Shown one piece after another: positions 11,278 to 20,002 of a stretch of DNA of 64,000 bases. This DNA is from Candidatus Woesearchaeota archaeon (GTDB taxonomy: Archaea; Nanobdellota; Nanobdellia; Woesearchaeales; JABGUJ01), in the NCBI GenBank assembly GCA_018646625.1, contig JABGUJ010000001.1, forward strand, positions 379,534 through 443,533, in the 5' to 3' direction. The position numbers and the translations under genes are program-made. The stretch's first letter is position 1, and each line of letters starts with the position of its first letter. The notes under the pieces were generated by a model, which did no database searches, was not told where the DNA came from, and saw only the letters and a program-made list of their open reading frames with translations.

Positions 11278-13290
11278 ATGAGAGCTAGAAATAAACTAAG
11301 CATCGTCATGGTTTTGCTAGTTTTGACTCTTTTTGCATTATCTGTTAACGCAGACCCAGTATATTTGTCATACCTAAACACGTCATCTAATTCAACACTT
11401 TTCGGACCTTATCTAACTAGCTCAAGCTACTCCGCATCACTACAAGATACAAACTATACTATAAAAATAGCCTCAGAAGCCCAAGACTTTGCAGTATACA
11501 TACCAAATATAGAAGTATCTAGTACACCTACAATCAATCTGAGCACAAAAAACCTATCTGCGTCAGACTTTACGAACGCATCACTAGACCTTGGACCAAC
11601 AACTAGCTATGATTACTATGTGAGAGAAGCCTATGCTTTTGAAATAGGAAATGAAGATGAAATAAACAAAACGTATACTATAGAATTTAACGACACATAT
11701 TCAATAGAAGACCCAATAATTATGAAGTTAGATTATGATTTTACTTCAAATACGACCAGTTATAGTAACGCCTCATACCTAACAGCAACAGATCTGGGAA
11801 CAACCATAACTACTACGACAGACAGCGTTTCACTATTCTTATTAGTTGATAACAGAACAGACGACAACGCACCATCACCCGCAACCCCTACGTCACCTGG
11901 AGGAAGTGGCGGAGGATCAGGTTCATCTAACAGGGGACGACTATATATGCCTCAAGACGAATATGAATCACTAATACTGGACAAGGTATCAAGACTATAC
12001 GAAATACTAGGCCCATCCAGACCATTAAAATTCCCAGTTAATGAAGAAAACTTTGCAATACTAAATGTATTGTGCGAATTAAACAGTAATGCCAGAATGG
12101 TTTCAATGAGAATTGAAAAGATGTCCGGCAGACCTGAGAAAGTAGAAGCACCAAATAATGCGAAAGAGTTAGATTACTACAACATAATATATGATAATTT
12201 AGATTATGAAGATATCAAACACACTAAGATGACATTCTATGTGCTAAAAGATACATTACAAAGAGAAGGAATAGAACCTGACAAAGTTAGACTGTATAGG
12301 TATCATCAAGGAATAACCCAGTCCACGGAGGAGCTAGATACGAGAATAATAGAAGAGCAAAATGATAGATATATTTACCAATCAGAAATGGAGGGTCTTT
12401 CATTCTTCATAATAGGTGCAACAGGTTACAAGCCAGCACCCGAAACAGAAACAAACTCTCCTAAAGTTGAGACTCCTAAAGAAATAACACAAAAAGTTTC
12501 AACATTAGAACAGCCAAAAGGCAAAGTTGAAGCAGCAGTTAAAGATGCGCTAGCAAAACCATTCTCTGAACCAGCGGAACAAACAGAATTAAATCTACTA
12601 GCATACTTACAAGCCTTTGTACTGTTTATGATATTAGTTGTGCTTGTGATTGGCGGATTTGTAGTGTATAAGCACAAACATGTTGTAGTCAAACCTCAAA
12701 AAGTACCTGCAACACAACCAACAGCATTACCTGAACAACCTAAGATTGAACCAAAACCATCAATTGAACCACAACAGTTAATACAACCAGACACACACAT
12801 TGCCAAGTCAGTACAACCTGCCAGAAAGGTTAAGATGCTTGAAGCATATATTTACAGACAACTAGCTAAAGGCACAGATAAACAACAGCTAAAACAAACT
12901 TTAATGGAAAAAGGTTGGCCAGAATCATTACTAAATTCAAAACTAAACGTTGTGCCCAAACAACCTTCAAGAAAAATAAAAGAACTAGAGGCCTACATTT
13001 ATCATGAACTTGCAAAAGGATTCAAGAAGGATGAAATAAGAAATGCGCTTAATGGTGCGGGGTGGCCAACCGAAGTACTAACTAAAGAATTCAAGAAACT
13101 TGATAAGCTAGAAGGTGAATTCAAGAAACAATCATTGCATGAAGTTCATACAGACTTAGATGCAGCAACAGAGTCTGTCAGGAAGTTGCTCAATAAAGGC
13201 CATTCAGAAGAAAAGATAAGGAAGATAATGATTAACAAAGGGTGGCACAGAGCAGCAGTTGAAATTTTATTTAACGATTTAAAGAGATAA
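11278..13290 (+). CDS. Membrane-anchored surface protein with PGF-pre-PGF-like domain and three cytoplasmic KGW modules
   Basis: This 670-residue protein has an N-terminal signal peptide (about 1-25), a beta-rich Thr/Ser-rich domain, a Gly-Ser linker near 203-215, and a compact domain (about 225-385) resembling the archaeal PGF-pre-PGF exoprotein family. A single transmembrane helix lies at about 440-465. The C-terminal, presumably cytoplasmic, part carries three copies of a 32-40 residue helical module (about 518-557, 568-607, 630-667) of pattern LxKGxxxxxI/LxxxLxxxGW. The gene starts one base after the stop of the giant surface gene, so the two are co-transcribed. The extracellular domain may hold the giant protein while the KGW repeats bind something inside the cell; this is inference. 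The same module opens the pilus ATPase encoded at 59198-60874. Confidence 0.8.
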   Translation: MRARNKLSIVMVLLVLTLFALSVNADPVYLSYLNTSSNSTLFGPYLTSSSYSASLQDTNYTIKIASEAQDFAVYIPNIEVSSTPTINLSTKNLSASDFTNASLDLGPTTSYDYYVREAYAFEIGNEDEINKTYTIEFNDTYSIEDPIIMKLDYDFTSNTTSYSNASYLTATDLGTTITTTTDSVSLFLLVDNRTDDNAPSPATPTSPGGSGGGSGSSNRGRLYMPQDEYESLILDKVSRLYEILGPSRPLKFPVNEENFAILNVLCELNSNARMVSMRIEKMSGRPEKVEAPNNAKELDYYNIIYDNLDYEDIKHTKMTFYVLKDTLQREGIEPDKVRLYRYHQGITQSTEELDTRIIEEQNDRYIYQSEMEGLSFFIIGATGYKPAPETETNSPKVETPKEITQKVSTLEQPKGKVEAAVKDALAKPFSEPAEQTELNLLAYLQAFVLFMILVVLVIGGFVVYKHKHVVVKPQKVPATQPTALPEQPKIEPKPSIEPQQLIQPDTHIAKSVQPARKVKMLEAYIYRQLAKGTDKQQLKQTLMEKGWPESLLNSKLNVVPKQPSRKIKELEAYIYHELAKGFKKDEIRNALNGAGWPTEVLTKEFKKLDKLEGEFKKQSLHEVHTDLDAATESVRKLLNKGHSEEKIRKIMINKGWHRAAVEILFNDLKR

Positions 13291-13302
13291 AGAGGTGATT
13301 TT

Positions 13303-13593
13303 ATGTTTGATTGGCTTAAAAAGAACAAAGTAGAGGGTGATGTTCCTCTCCCACAAATGCCGGAGAATCCACCATTACCAGAAATGGATGCTCCAGAGGC
13401 AGTTTCTCAACCAGAATCTCATAATGAGTTGCCGGAAGCTCCAGAGCCGGAGACTGAACCTGTAGAAGTTTCTGCACCGCCAGAACCAAAGGAAAAAAGT
13501 TTTAAAGAGAGGATGAAAGAGTTAAATTCGCAGATAAAAAAATGCAACACTGCAATAAAACGACACAGAACTAAATTAGATAAAAAACGTTGA
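13303..13593 (+). CDS. Small Pro/Glu-rich protein with basic C-terminus
   Basis: The 96-residue product has an N-terminal amphipathic stretch (FDWLKKNK), a low-complexity Pro/Glu-rich middle (about 15-65), and a strongly basic helical tail (about 66-96, rich in Lys and Arg, one Cys). No signal peptide or transmembrane helix is visible. The start is supported by a Shine-Dalgarno-like AGAGGTGA about 7 bases upstream. It follows the surface-protein anchor by 12 bases, and trmI starts 6 bases after its stop, so it belongs to the same transcription unit. I do not recognise a family. A disordered adaptor or nucleic-acid-binding tail is possible but unsupported. Confidence 0.7.
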   Translation: MFDWLKKNKVEGDVPLPQMPENPPLPEMDAPEAVSQPESHNELPEAPEPETEPVEVSAPPEPKEKSFKERMKELNSQIKKCNTAIKRHRTKLDKKR

Positions 13594-13599
13594 TGTATT

Positions 13600-14352
13600 A
13601 TGACAGATATCGAAAAAATACTCATTCCCAAATCTCAAAAATACCCTCAGAAGTGTTTCTTAAGAACGGACGGCAAGGATGTGCATACTAAATTCGGAGT
13701 TATTCCTAGAAAAGATGTAGAAAATGCAAAAGACGGAGAACAAGTTCTTAGTAACAGAAACGAAAAATACACAGTTCTTTCACCTTCTTTTATTGATCTT
13801 TACATGAAAATAAAGCGTACAGCACAGATCATTCCATTAAAAGATGTAGGTACTATCATATCATTCTGCGGCATAGGTAAAGATACAACAATAGTTGATG
13901 CTGGCGCAGGCAGCGGCGGATTATCATTATTTCTTGCACACGTTGCAAAGAAGGTGTACACTTTTGACGCATTAGAGGAGAATGCAACCCTTGTAGAGAA
14001 TAATGCAAAAAAGTTAGGATTAAAGAATATTGAAGTTAAACATAAAGATGTATATAATGGATATGGTAAGAAGAATGCAGATGTTGTTACGATTGACATA
14101 CCAGAACCTTGGCAAGTTGTAAAACACGCATACGATGCATTAAAAATCGGAGGATTCATGGTTTGTTACTCTCCGTGTGTTCCCCCATTATCCGATTTCT
14201 TAGAAGAAGTAACTAAAAACGAGAATTTGTTAATTATACATACAATGGAAATCATTGAAAGATATTGGGAATTCAAAGAAAGAAAGATACGTCCCAAATC
14301 TGCGGGAATAGGTCACTCAGGATTTTTATCATTTGTTAGAAAGGTTGCTTAA
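13600..14352 (+). CDS. trmI: tRNA (adenine-N1)-methyltransferase, TrmI family
   Basis: This 250-residue SAM-dependent Rossmann methyltransferase transfers a methyl group to N1 of adenine in the T-loop of tRNA (position 57/58 in archaea). The SAM-binding loop is VDAGAGSGG at about residues 98-107. The family hallmark motif IDIPEPW lies at about 165-171, aligning with the usual DLPxPW. The C-terminal pattern with RYWEF, then RPKS and GHSGFL, also matches TrmI. The N-terminal about 60 residues form the small beta domain typical of the family. It overlaps the convergent glycosidase gene by four bases at the 3' end. Confidence 0.93.
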   Translation: MTDIEKILIPKSQKYPQKCFLRTDGKDVHTKFGVIPRKDVENAKDGEQVLSNRNEKYTVLSPSFIDLYMKIKRTAQIIPLKDVGTIISFCGIGKDTTIVDAGAGSGGLSLFLAHVAKKVYTFDALEENATLVENNAKKLGLKNIEVKHKDVYNGYGKKNADVVTIDIPEPWQVVKHAYDALKIGGFMVCYSPCVPPLSDFLEEVTKNENLLIIHTMEIIERYWEFKERKIRPKSAGIGHSGFLSFVRKVA

Positions 14353-15446
14353 TTCTTTATTTTATCAATTAATTTTGAAAAGAAGCCTTTCATATGTTTC
14401 TTATTAAATTCATAAGCAGAAACCAAGAAAACACTTTCTGCCCACCCTAGCGGTGTGTTGTCATTATATTTCTTTGAATGTGAAAAGTACAACTCCGGCA
14501 AACCTTCATTCACAATATCTCCTATTAATTTTTCAAGGTAATACTGCGCCTTACTTTTCTCCCCTAATTTACTATAAATGATTGACAAGAACGCAAACCC
14601 CATAGTCCACTCAGCTTCTTCGCTCTTACCATCCGGGTTACTATTATAATAATAATCATCTCGATACCTGATAACGCCTCTCTCTTTTACTAGATGATAT
14701 TCCACATTTCTTAGAATATCTTCTCTTTCTTTAGGCGTTGCAACATCAAAAGGATATATCAATGTTAACAAAGCCATATCAACAAACTTTTTATCAGATT
14801 CACGGGGCAACATCTTACGAAGCATTCTCTCCCCTCGCTCTATGACATCTTTAGGAACTTTAATTTGAGGTATTAAACTAATCTTCTTCAGTCCTGCAAC
14901 ACACGCACCAACACTGCTTGCATGTATCTCCTCATTTTCTTCCCATATTCCACTATCCGGATCATGCCAATACTCTACACTTGCGAGATATTCCACTAAT
15001 TTCTGAATAATTCTAATATCTTTATGAGATTGAATAACTTTACAACCTCTCTCCTCCAACTCACCTATCTTGAACAGCACAGCACCAATACTATCATTTT
15101 GCTTATTACCCCACTCTTCCCAAAACTCATTAAAAGTTTCAGGATGAAATCTTGCATGAATATATTGATATCTATGTTCAGGTTTTTTAGAAATTGCATG
15201 ATCTATCTTTTTTTCATGTTTAAGAAAAATATCCAGCAACGCCCTATAGGTTTTTCTAACAGTCTCCCAATCATCCAATACTTCGAATGCCAAACACTCA
15301 TAAAAATTATCTCTTAACCATGCTTTATCATACCCAGTAGAAACTGCTTTCTTAGATGCAAGAAACAAGCCCTTCTCTGTCTGAAGAGATTTAAGTATCT
15401 TAAGGTGTTGTTTTACTAGTGTTTCATAATTAATTTGTTTCATCAT
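14349..15446 (-). CDS. GH15-like glycoside hydrolase (glucoamylase/trehalase-type)
   Basis: The 365-residue all-helical protein resembles the catalytic (alpha/alpha)6 domain of glycoside hydrolase family 15. The substrate-binding motif WLRDNFYE is at residues 43-50. SGIWEENEEIHASSVG (about 163-178) matches the GH15 segment containing the general-acid Glu. A late PLGWAESVFL segment (about 337-346) is where the second carboxylate lies in the family. There is no signal peptide, so it acts in the cytoplasm. It overlaps the upstream glucokinase gene by four bases (translational coupling). Together they would release glucose from an internal oligosaccharide and phosphorylate it. The exact substrate (maltooligosaccharide, trehalose, other) cannot be read from the sequence. 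Confidence 0.8.
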   Translation of the reverse strand: MMKQINYETLVKQHLKILKSLQTEKGLFLASKKAVSTGYDKAWLRDNFYECLAFEVLDDWETVRKTYRALLDIFLKHEKKIDHAISKKPEHRYQYIHARFHPETFNEFWEEWGNKQNDSIGAVLFKIGELEERGCKVIQSHKDIRIIQKLVEYLASVEYWHDPDSGIWEENEEIHASSVGACVAGLKKISLIPQIKVPKDVIERGERMLRKMLPRESDKKFVDMALLTLIYPFDVATPKEREDILRNVEYHLVKERGVIRYRDDYYYNSNPDGKSEEAEWTMGFAFLSIIYSKLGEKSKAQYYLEKLIGDIVNEGLPELYFSHSKKYNDNTPLGWAESVFLVSAYEFNKKHMKGFFSKLIDKIKN

Positions 15447-16504
15447 TTCTTTAACAACTTTTCTTTAAAATTAAACGCAACATTCGCCGCACCTTTAAGT
15501 CCTATATTGGTATCTTTTACAACATACAATGGTATTTTATTCAACAACGATTTTTGAGCATAATGATTCTCAAACTCTTCAAGAAAATCATTTTTCTTTA
15601 ATCGATCAACCATATTTGGAGCGATTCCTCCTGCAATATACATTCCACCAAATGGCAAAACACTTAATGCCAGATGTCTAATCGCTCGAGCATAATGTTT
15701 TACAAAATAATCAACTGCTTTTTTACAATATTCATCATCACCATTTACACCATATTTAGTAATAAGAGTCCCTTTGTCAACATTTTCTTTTTCAATTTCT
15801 TCACGAATTTCATACTCGCCATTATCTGCTAGATTATAAACTGCAAAATTAAACATATGAACCAAGCCTCTTCCAGATACCATTAAATCATAATCCACTT
15901 CATGATTAACTTGTTTCTCAATGAAAGTTTTCATATCCCAATCATACTCATCTATTGCGCAGAAACTACAATGTCCTCCTTCGGAGGCTAATGGAACGCG
16001 CCGCTCTCCGTTAAACACAAGCAATCCCTGCCCTAGACCGGTACCTGCACCAATATATGCTTGAGACTCATCTTCAACAGGCTTAGCCGAGTTTATCTTT
16101 TCAAGATCACAATCTTCAACGAACGATAACCCATAACCTACTGCTTCAAAATCATTAATTAATCCAACCTTGATGAGACCAGTCTCCGAGAACACCCGAT
16201 CAACATCAACATTCAATGGTGAATTTGTAAGATTAATTCTTCTACCCGACACAGGGCCAGCTGCGGAGATACATCCACTATCGATAGTCAAGGAAAATTC
16301 TTCTTTTGCAAATTTTATAACGTCCTTTATCGTGTTAACAACATCCTTTATTTCGCTGCTCTTGATTTCAAAGCTAAAGATTTTCTTAACATTATCACCA
16401 TAAACCGCAAATTTAGAATTAGTGCCCCCAACATCTGCCGCCAAAACAAAATCGTTAAAATTAGAGATTTCTTCTTTATTTACCGCAACATCTTTAACAT
16501 ACAT
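15443..16504 (-). CDS. glk: Glucokinase (bacterial Glk type)
   Basis: The 353-residue protein phosphorylates glucose with ATP. The phosphate-1 motif ADVGGTNSK sits at about residues 23-31, GAGTGLGQG at about 152-160 and the EGGH segment near 172. No ROK-type Cys zinc motif is visible, and the arrangement matches the bacterial Glk family (PF02685). I chose ATG 16504 because a TATA-like AAATAATT is centred about 26 bases upstream, giving a leaderless mRNA. An in-frame TTG at 16522 would add six residues. The potassium-channel gene ends just upstream on the same strand. The coupled GH15-like gene downstream indicates a sugar salvage or storage-glycan role. Confidence 0.9.
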   Translation of the reverse strand: MYVKDVAVNKEEISNFNDFVLAADVGGTNSKFAVYGDNVKKIFSFEIKSSEIKDVVNTIKDVIKFAKEEFSLTIDSGCISAAGPVSGRRINLTNSPLNVDVDRVFSETGLIKVGLINDFEAVGYGLSFVEDCDLEKINSAKPVEDESQAYIGAGTGLGQGLLVFNGERRVPLASEGGHCSFCAIDEYDWDMKTFIEKQVNHEVDYDLMVSGRGLVHMFNFAVYNLADNGEYEIREEIEKENVDKGTLITKYGVNGDDEYCKKAVDYFVKHYARAIRHLALSVLPFGGMYIAGGIAPNMVDRLKKNDFLEEFENHYAQKSLLNKIPLYVVKDTNIGLKGAANVAFNFKEKLLKK

Positions 16505-16523
16505 TCTACAAAATAAGCACAAA

Positions 16524-17468
16524 TTATTTCTTAATACTTTCTATTTTCTTAAGAAGGTGTTTAATATCTTCTTCTTCTCTATCTTCTAATTTTTCAATCT
16601 CTTCTTTTTGTTCTTCAATCATTTCTTTTTCTTCTTCCACAGCCTCTTCTTCTTTCTTTATCATAGCCCCTTCTTTTTGCAAAACCGCTTCTTCTTTCTT
16701 AACTTCTCTGCTCTGAGAACCGGATATGAAAACCAAAAGTATTGCGATGAAGACAACGTTAATTACCATACCGAATATGGCTTCTAAACCCATAGTAAAT
16801 CTCGCAGCCCTAGAAACGGGATATATATCTCCATAGCCCACGGTTGCAAAAGTAACTAAACTATAATATGTAAACGTTCCATAAGATGGGTTGACTACAT
16901 CATCTCCAAAATTAAAAGGGGTGGGATGCGCAGGGTCATAATAAATATCATGATACAACGCCCCAAATCCTATTATATAGAATAAAACAACCGCCAAGTA
17001 AACAACCAACAAAATAAGTTGCTTATGATGTTTAAACCAGTCTGAAAGATCAACCCCCAAACCTAAAACTTCAGGTACATAAATAAAAGTCAATAAGATG
17101 TAACTAGCTAAATAAACTAGTTGATTAAGTAATATTCCCGCGTAACCTTGCAACACCGCAGGAAGTGTCATTGCCACACCAGCAATCACAAATACCACCA
17201 AAGAATATCTTATTCCTTGAATATTTTCTCTTGACTTTACGTAAGGAATAATGAATAGGAAAATAATTAGTGTGAAAGGAATCATAAGTATCTGCACCAT
17301 AGTTATTGCAGAAACTTCAAAATACTCCGCAACCATTCCAGAGATGAAAATAGATAATGCGAAAGAAACAAGTAAAGGCACAATAAAGATAACGACATAC
17401 TTTACTAATTTAGCTAAAGAAATATCGGACTTACCGTGATCTATATACGAGTTCACCTCATTTGACAT
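16524..17468 (-). CDS. Potassium channel (pore with TVGYGD filter, C-terminal coiled coil)
   Basis: This 314-residue membrane protein has several N-terminal transmembrane helices and then a pore-loop/last-helix unit with the K+ selectivity filter TVGYGD at about residues 206-211. The C-terminus (about 256-314) is a highly charged Glu/Lys coiled coil, probably an assembly domain; no RCK/TrkA-N domain is present. A TATA box at 17491-17500 lies 26 bases upstream of ATG 17468, so this start gives a leaderless mRNA. An upstream in-frame start at 17510 would lie on the wrong side of that promoter. The divergent small membrane protein starts 98 bases away. Selectivity is well supported; gating is unknown. 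Confidence 0.92.
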   Translation of the reverse strand: MSNEVNSYIDHGKSDISLAKLVKYVVIFIVPLLVSFALSIFISGMVAEYFEVSAITMVQILMIPFTLIIFLFIIPYVKSRENIQGIRYSLVVFVIAGVAMTLPAVLQGYAGILLNQLVYLASYILLTFIYVPEVLGLGVDLSDWFKHHKQLILLVVYLAVVLFYIIGFGALYHDIYYDPAHPTPFNFGDDVVNPSYGTFTYYSLVTFATVGYGDIYPVSRAARFTMGLEAIFGMVINVVFIAILLVFISGSQSREVKKEEAVLQKEGAMIKKEEEAVEEEKEMIEEQKEEIEKLEDREEEDIKHLLKKIESIKK

Positions 17469-17490
17469 AGTAAAATCTAACAAACAGTGG

Positions 17491-17500
17491 TATATAAAGG
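17491..17500 (-). promoter_or_regulatory. TATA box of potassium-channel gene
   Basis: On the minus strand this reads CCTTTATATA and is centred 26 bases from ATG 17468. It decides the start codon of the channel gene and implies a leaderless transcript. Confidence 0.7.
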
Positions 17501-17534
17501 TTTTCAGCACTTATGCTTAAAGAACCACCGAAAC

Positions 17535-17544
17535 CTTAATAAAA
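17535..17544 (+). promoter_or_regulatory. TATA-like element of the small S1-S4-like gene
   Basis: CTTAATAAAA is centred about 26 bases upstream of ATG 17566 and supports that start over the upstream ATG 17554, which would be only about 14 bases from the element. Confidence 0.5.
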
Positions 17545-17565
17545 CGAGTTTTCATGGTTTCAACT

Positions 17566-17973
17566 ATGAAGAACGAACAAAATTCATTAACAACATTCTT
17601 CGACACCAGCGTACCTTATGTGATAATTGTTCTCCTAGCAATAATTATATTAGAATTTGGATTCAAACCTTACCTATTTATTCATCAATACTTCCTATCT
17701 TCTTTAGACAAAATCATGATAATTTTCCTTGTTGCAGATTTAGTATTCAAATACTCAAAAAAACCATTTAAGTTAAAATGGCTCGATGTATTATCTCTAT
17801 ATCCATTTTACTTACTATACAGAATAAAACATATCTATAGGGAACCAAAAAATCGAGAAAGACAAATGAAAACATTCCTTAAATCAATTGTAAGAACCCA
17901 GAGACTCCTTAAAGCAATTCCTTTTTATTGCAACACGCAAAAAGTTAGAAAAAAGAAATCTCAATCACTATAA
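17566..17973 (+). CDS. Small membrane protein resembling a voltage-sensor fragment
   Basis: The 135-residue product has two clear transmembrane helices (about 14-35 and 42-60). A charged segment and a WLDVLSLYPF motif follow, resembling the S2-S3 region of voltage-gated channels, then a basic tail with repeated Arg/Lys. No pore loop is present. It is divergent from the potassium-channel gene, which lacks a recognisable voltage sensor, so a partner role is possible but speculative. The start at 17566 is placed by a TATA-like element. The 3' end overlaps ABCE1 convergently by 13 bases. No confident family. Confidence 0.6.
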   Translation: MKNEQNSLTTFFDTSVPYVIIVLLAIIILEFGFKPYLFIHQYFLSSLDKIMIIFLVADLVFKYSKKPFKLKWLDVLSLYPFYLLYRIKHIYREPKNRERQMKTFLKSIVRTQRLLKAIPFYCNTQKVRKKKSQSL

Positions 17974-19727
17974 TAATAATTGCCTTTACTTTTCTGCTCT
18001 CTGTCTTTAACACTATCCGGCTTATTAATTCTAGGACGTAAACATTCAGGATCTCTTCTAAAGGTTATGGCCAAATCTTGTAAAAATTTAGTCATCCCTT
18101 CTCCCATTTTGAAGGGACCATGCGCTTCACCCGACCTTGCAGGTTCACCTTCGAAAACCATAAGTCTATCCGACAAGTAATCTAACAACAAAAGATCGTG
18201 ATCAACAACAATTGCAGATCTACCTTTCAACTCCATAAAGTTACGGATAACTTTGGAAATATTCAATCTTTGTTCAACATCTAAATACGCGGATGGCTCA
18301 TCAAGCAAATGCAGAGACACATCTTTTGACAAACAGTCACAAATTGCCACTCTCTGCAGTTCACCACCACTCAGCTCATTAAGTTTCTTGTCAAGTAAAG
18401 GAACTATGCTCAACGGATTAATCAATTGATTTTCATATTTAGCGAGAGCTTCTGCTAAGAATATTCTTACAACTTCATCAGAGCCAGTATCAATATACTG
18501 CGGTTTATACGCGACCTTAACTTCATCATCAACCGTTCCAGATTCTGGTTTATCAACACCCGCCAATATCTTAACAAAACTAGTCTTTCCGATTCCATTC
18601 TCGCCAAGCACGCCAACAACATCATGACGATTAATTGTTCCTTCTGGCGCAGATAGTTTGAAATGGCCCAATGTATTCTTCAACCCTTCCCAACCTGTTA
18701 ATTTTTCAACATTATGGCTTTCAATAGGCTGTCGTTCAGAAAATTTAATCGCAGAATCCCTAAATCGTACATTCTCTTCTTTCAAAAATCCCGACAAGTA
18801 CACATTAATCGCAACTCTCGTAGATTTGGGTTGACTAACAATACCAAAACAAGCAGGTTTACCATACATTAAATGAATTAAGTCAGTCATATAATCTAAA
18901 ATAATCAGATCGTGTTCAATCACCATTACGGCGGTATTTTCATCAGCCAAATCTCTAATAAATTTAGCAATCTTTATTCTTTGTTTAATATCTAAATATG
19001 ATGTAGGTTCATCAAAGAAATACACGTTTGCATCTTTCATAACTGTTGCAGCAATTGCAACCCTTTGCATTTCTCCACCCGAAATTTTAGAGATTTCATT
19101 ATCTAAAATATTTTTCAACTCTAATTTCTCTACAATCTCTTCAAAAACACCCTTCTCATCAACCTTCCTCAACATTTCACCAACAGTGCCTTTTGCATTT
19201 TTAGCAATAAGGTCAATAGATTGAGGTTTGTATGCTATCTTGATTTTACCATCCCTTAAGTTTTCTAGAAATGATTGTGCTTCGCTTCCTTTGAAATATT
19301 CAACAAGAGCGTTAGGGTCTTCTTTGCTCTTACTTTCGAAATCCCCTAAATTAGGTTTTAATGCGCCTGCCAGTATTTTGATTGCGGTTGATTTGCCTAT
19401 ACCATTTCTACCAAGTATACCTACAACTTTCCCAAATTGAGGTGTAGGAAGAGAAAACAATTGAAAACCATTTTTTCCAAATCTATGGATTGGTTCTTTA
19501 TTCTCCATTTCGGGAAGATTAATAATATGAAGTGCACCAAAAGGACACCTTTTTGGGCATATCCCGCACCCTGTACACAATACTTCATCGACTTGTGCTT
19601 TTCCATCAGGACATTTTGATATACACTCTTGCCCTGTTCTGTTTATGGGGCATAGCCTAGAACAAAGAAAATCGCCACATTCTACGGGATGGCACTTATC
19701 CTTTTCTACAATAGCTATTCTGGTCAT
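17961..19727 (-). CDS. rli1: ABCE1/Rli1 ribosome-recycling ATPase
   Basis: The 588-residue protein splits post-termination 70S ribosomes together with aRF1/Pelota in archaea. The N-terminal domain holds eight Cys in two ferredoxin-like sets (about residues 8-60). Twin ABC domains follow: Walker A GRNGIGKST near 105-113, signature SGGEMQR near 215 and Walker B DEPTS near 233; then GENGIGKTS near 373, SGGELQR near 450 and DEPSAYLD near 473. This is full length for the family. I start it at ATG 19727, giving the usual TRIAIVEKDKC N-terminus, because the TATA box at 19751-19757 lies 27 bases upstream. A start at 19745 would fall inside the core promoter. Confidence 0.97.
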   Translation of the reverse strand: MTRIAIVEKDKCHPVECGDFLCSRLCPINRTGQECISKCPDGKAQVDEVLCTGCGICPKRCPFGALHIINLPEMENKEPIHRFGKNGFQLFSLPTPQFGKVVGILGRNGIGKSTAIKILAGALKPNLGDFESKSKEDPNALVEYFKGSEAQSFLENLRDGKIKIAYKPQSIDLIAKNAKGTVGEMLRKVDEKGVFEEIVEKLELKNILDNEISKISGGEMQRVAIAATVMKDANVYFFDEPTSYLDIKQRIKIAKFIRDLADENTAVMVIEHDLIILDYMTDLIHLMYGKPACFGIVSQPKSTRVAINVYLSGFLKEENVRFRDSAIKFSERQPIESHNVEKLTGWEGLKNTLGHFKLSAPEGTINRHDVVGVLGENGIGKTSFVKILAGVDKPESGTVDDEVKVAYKPQYIDTGSDEVVRIFLAEALAKYENQLINPLSIVPLLDKKLNELSGGELQRVAICDCLSKDVSLHLLDEPSAYLDVEQRLNISKVIRNFMELKGRSAIVVDHDLLLLDYLSDRLMVFEGEPARSGEAHGPFKMGEGMTKFLQDLAITFRRDPECLRPRINKPDSVKDREQKSKGNYYYSD

Positions 19728-19750
19728 ATTATTGCTTAAAAGCAAATCAA

Positions 19751-19757
19751 TTATAAA
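19751..19757 (-). promoter_or_regulatory. TATA box of ABCE1
   Basis: TTTATAA on the minus strand, 27 bases from ATG 19727. It indicates leaderless transcription and fixes the start codon. Confidence 0.7.
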
Positions 19758-19832
19758 TCTATCTCTCAGATAACAGGGTTAACGAAGCCCCCCTGCCTGT
19801 TGTATAAGCCACTACGGCGCCATTTCGAAAAT

Positions 19833-19842
19833 CTTTTATACG
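19833..19842 (+). promoter_or_regulatory. TATA box for the leader upstream of 20003
   Basis: CTTTTATACG is the best TATA match in the 257-base gap between ABCE1 and the small gene at 20003. It predicts transcription starting near 19863, which leaves an untranslated leader of about 140 bases, unlike the leaderless pattern of most genes here. Confidence 0.5.
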
Positions 19843-19863
19843 TTGAATGCATATGTATTGCAA

Positions 19864-20002
19864 GGGATAATTATATCACCAAACTACGCGACTCAAATGA
19901 GTCGAGCGATGTTCTGAGACGCCCGAGACTACGTGGGGAAAATAATAGTTGACTAGACATGACTATAGACTACAACGCTGTGTCCCTGTGGAGGTGTTGA
20001 AA
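19864..20002 (+). promoter_or_regulatory. Structured 5' leader (or small RNA) with Shine-Dalgarno-sequestering hairpin
   Basis: Several helices can be drawn by eye: GATA/TATC (19866-19877); a perfect 6-bp stem CGACTC/GAGTCG with AAAT loop (19889-19904); CCC/GGG around 19922-19937; and CAACGC (19973-19978) with GTGTTG (19994-19999), enclosing TCC/GGA. The last hairpin buries the Shine-Dalgarno GGAGGTG at 19990-19996. The same CAAC can instead pair with GTTG at 19948-19951, so two mutually exclusive folds are possible. I recognise no named riboswitch and no good C/D or H/ACA box. The segment could also be a separate small RNA. Confidence 0.4.

Noticed and set aside
19864-19950. Possible C/D or H/ACA guide RNA
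   Set aside because: CTGA occurs but no acceptable RTGATGA C box, and no ACA at the right distance from a hairpin; kept only as a structured leader or unnamed RNA.
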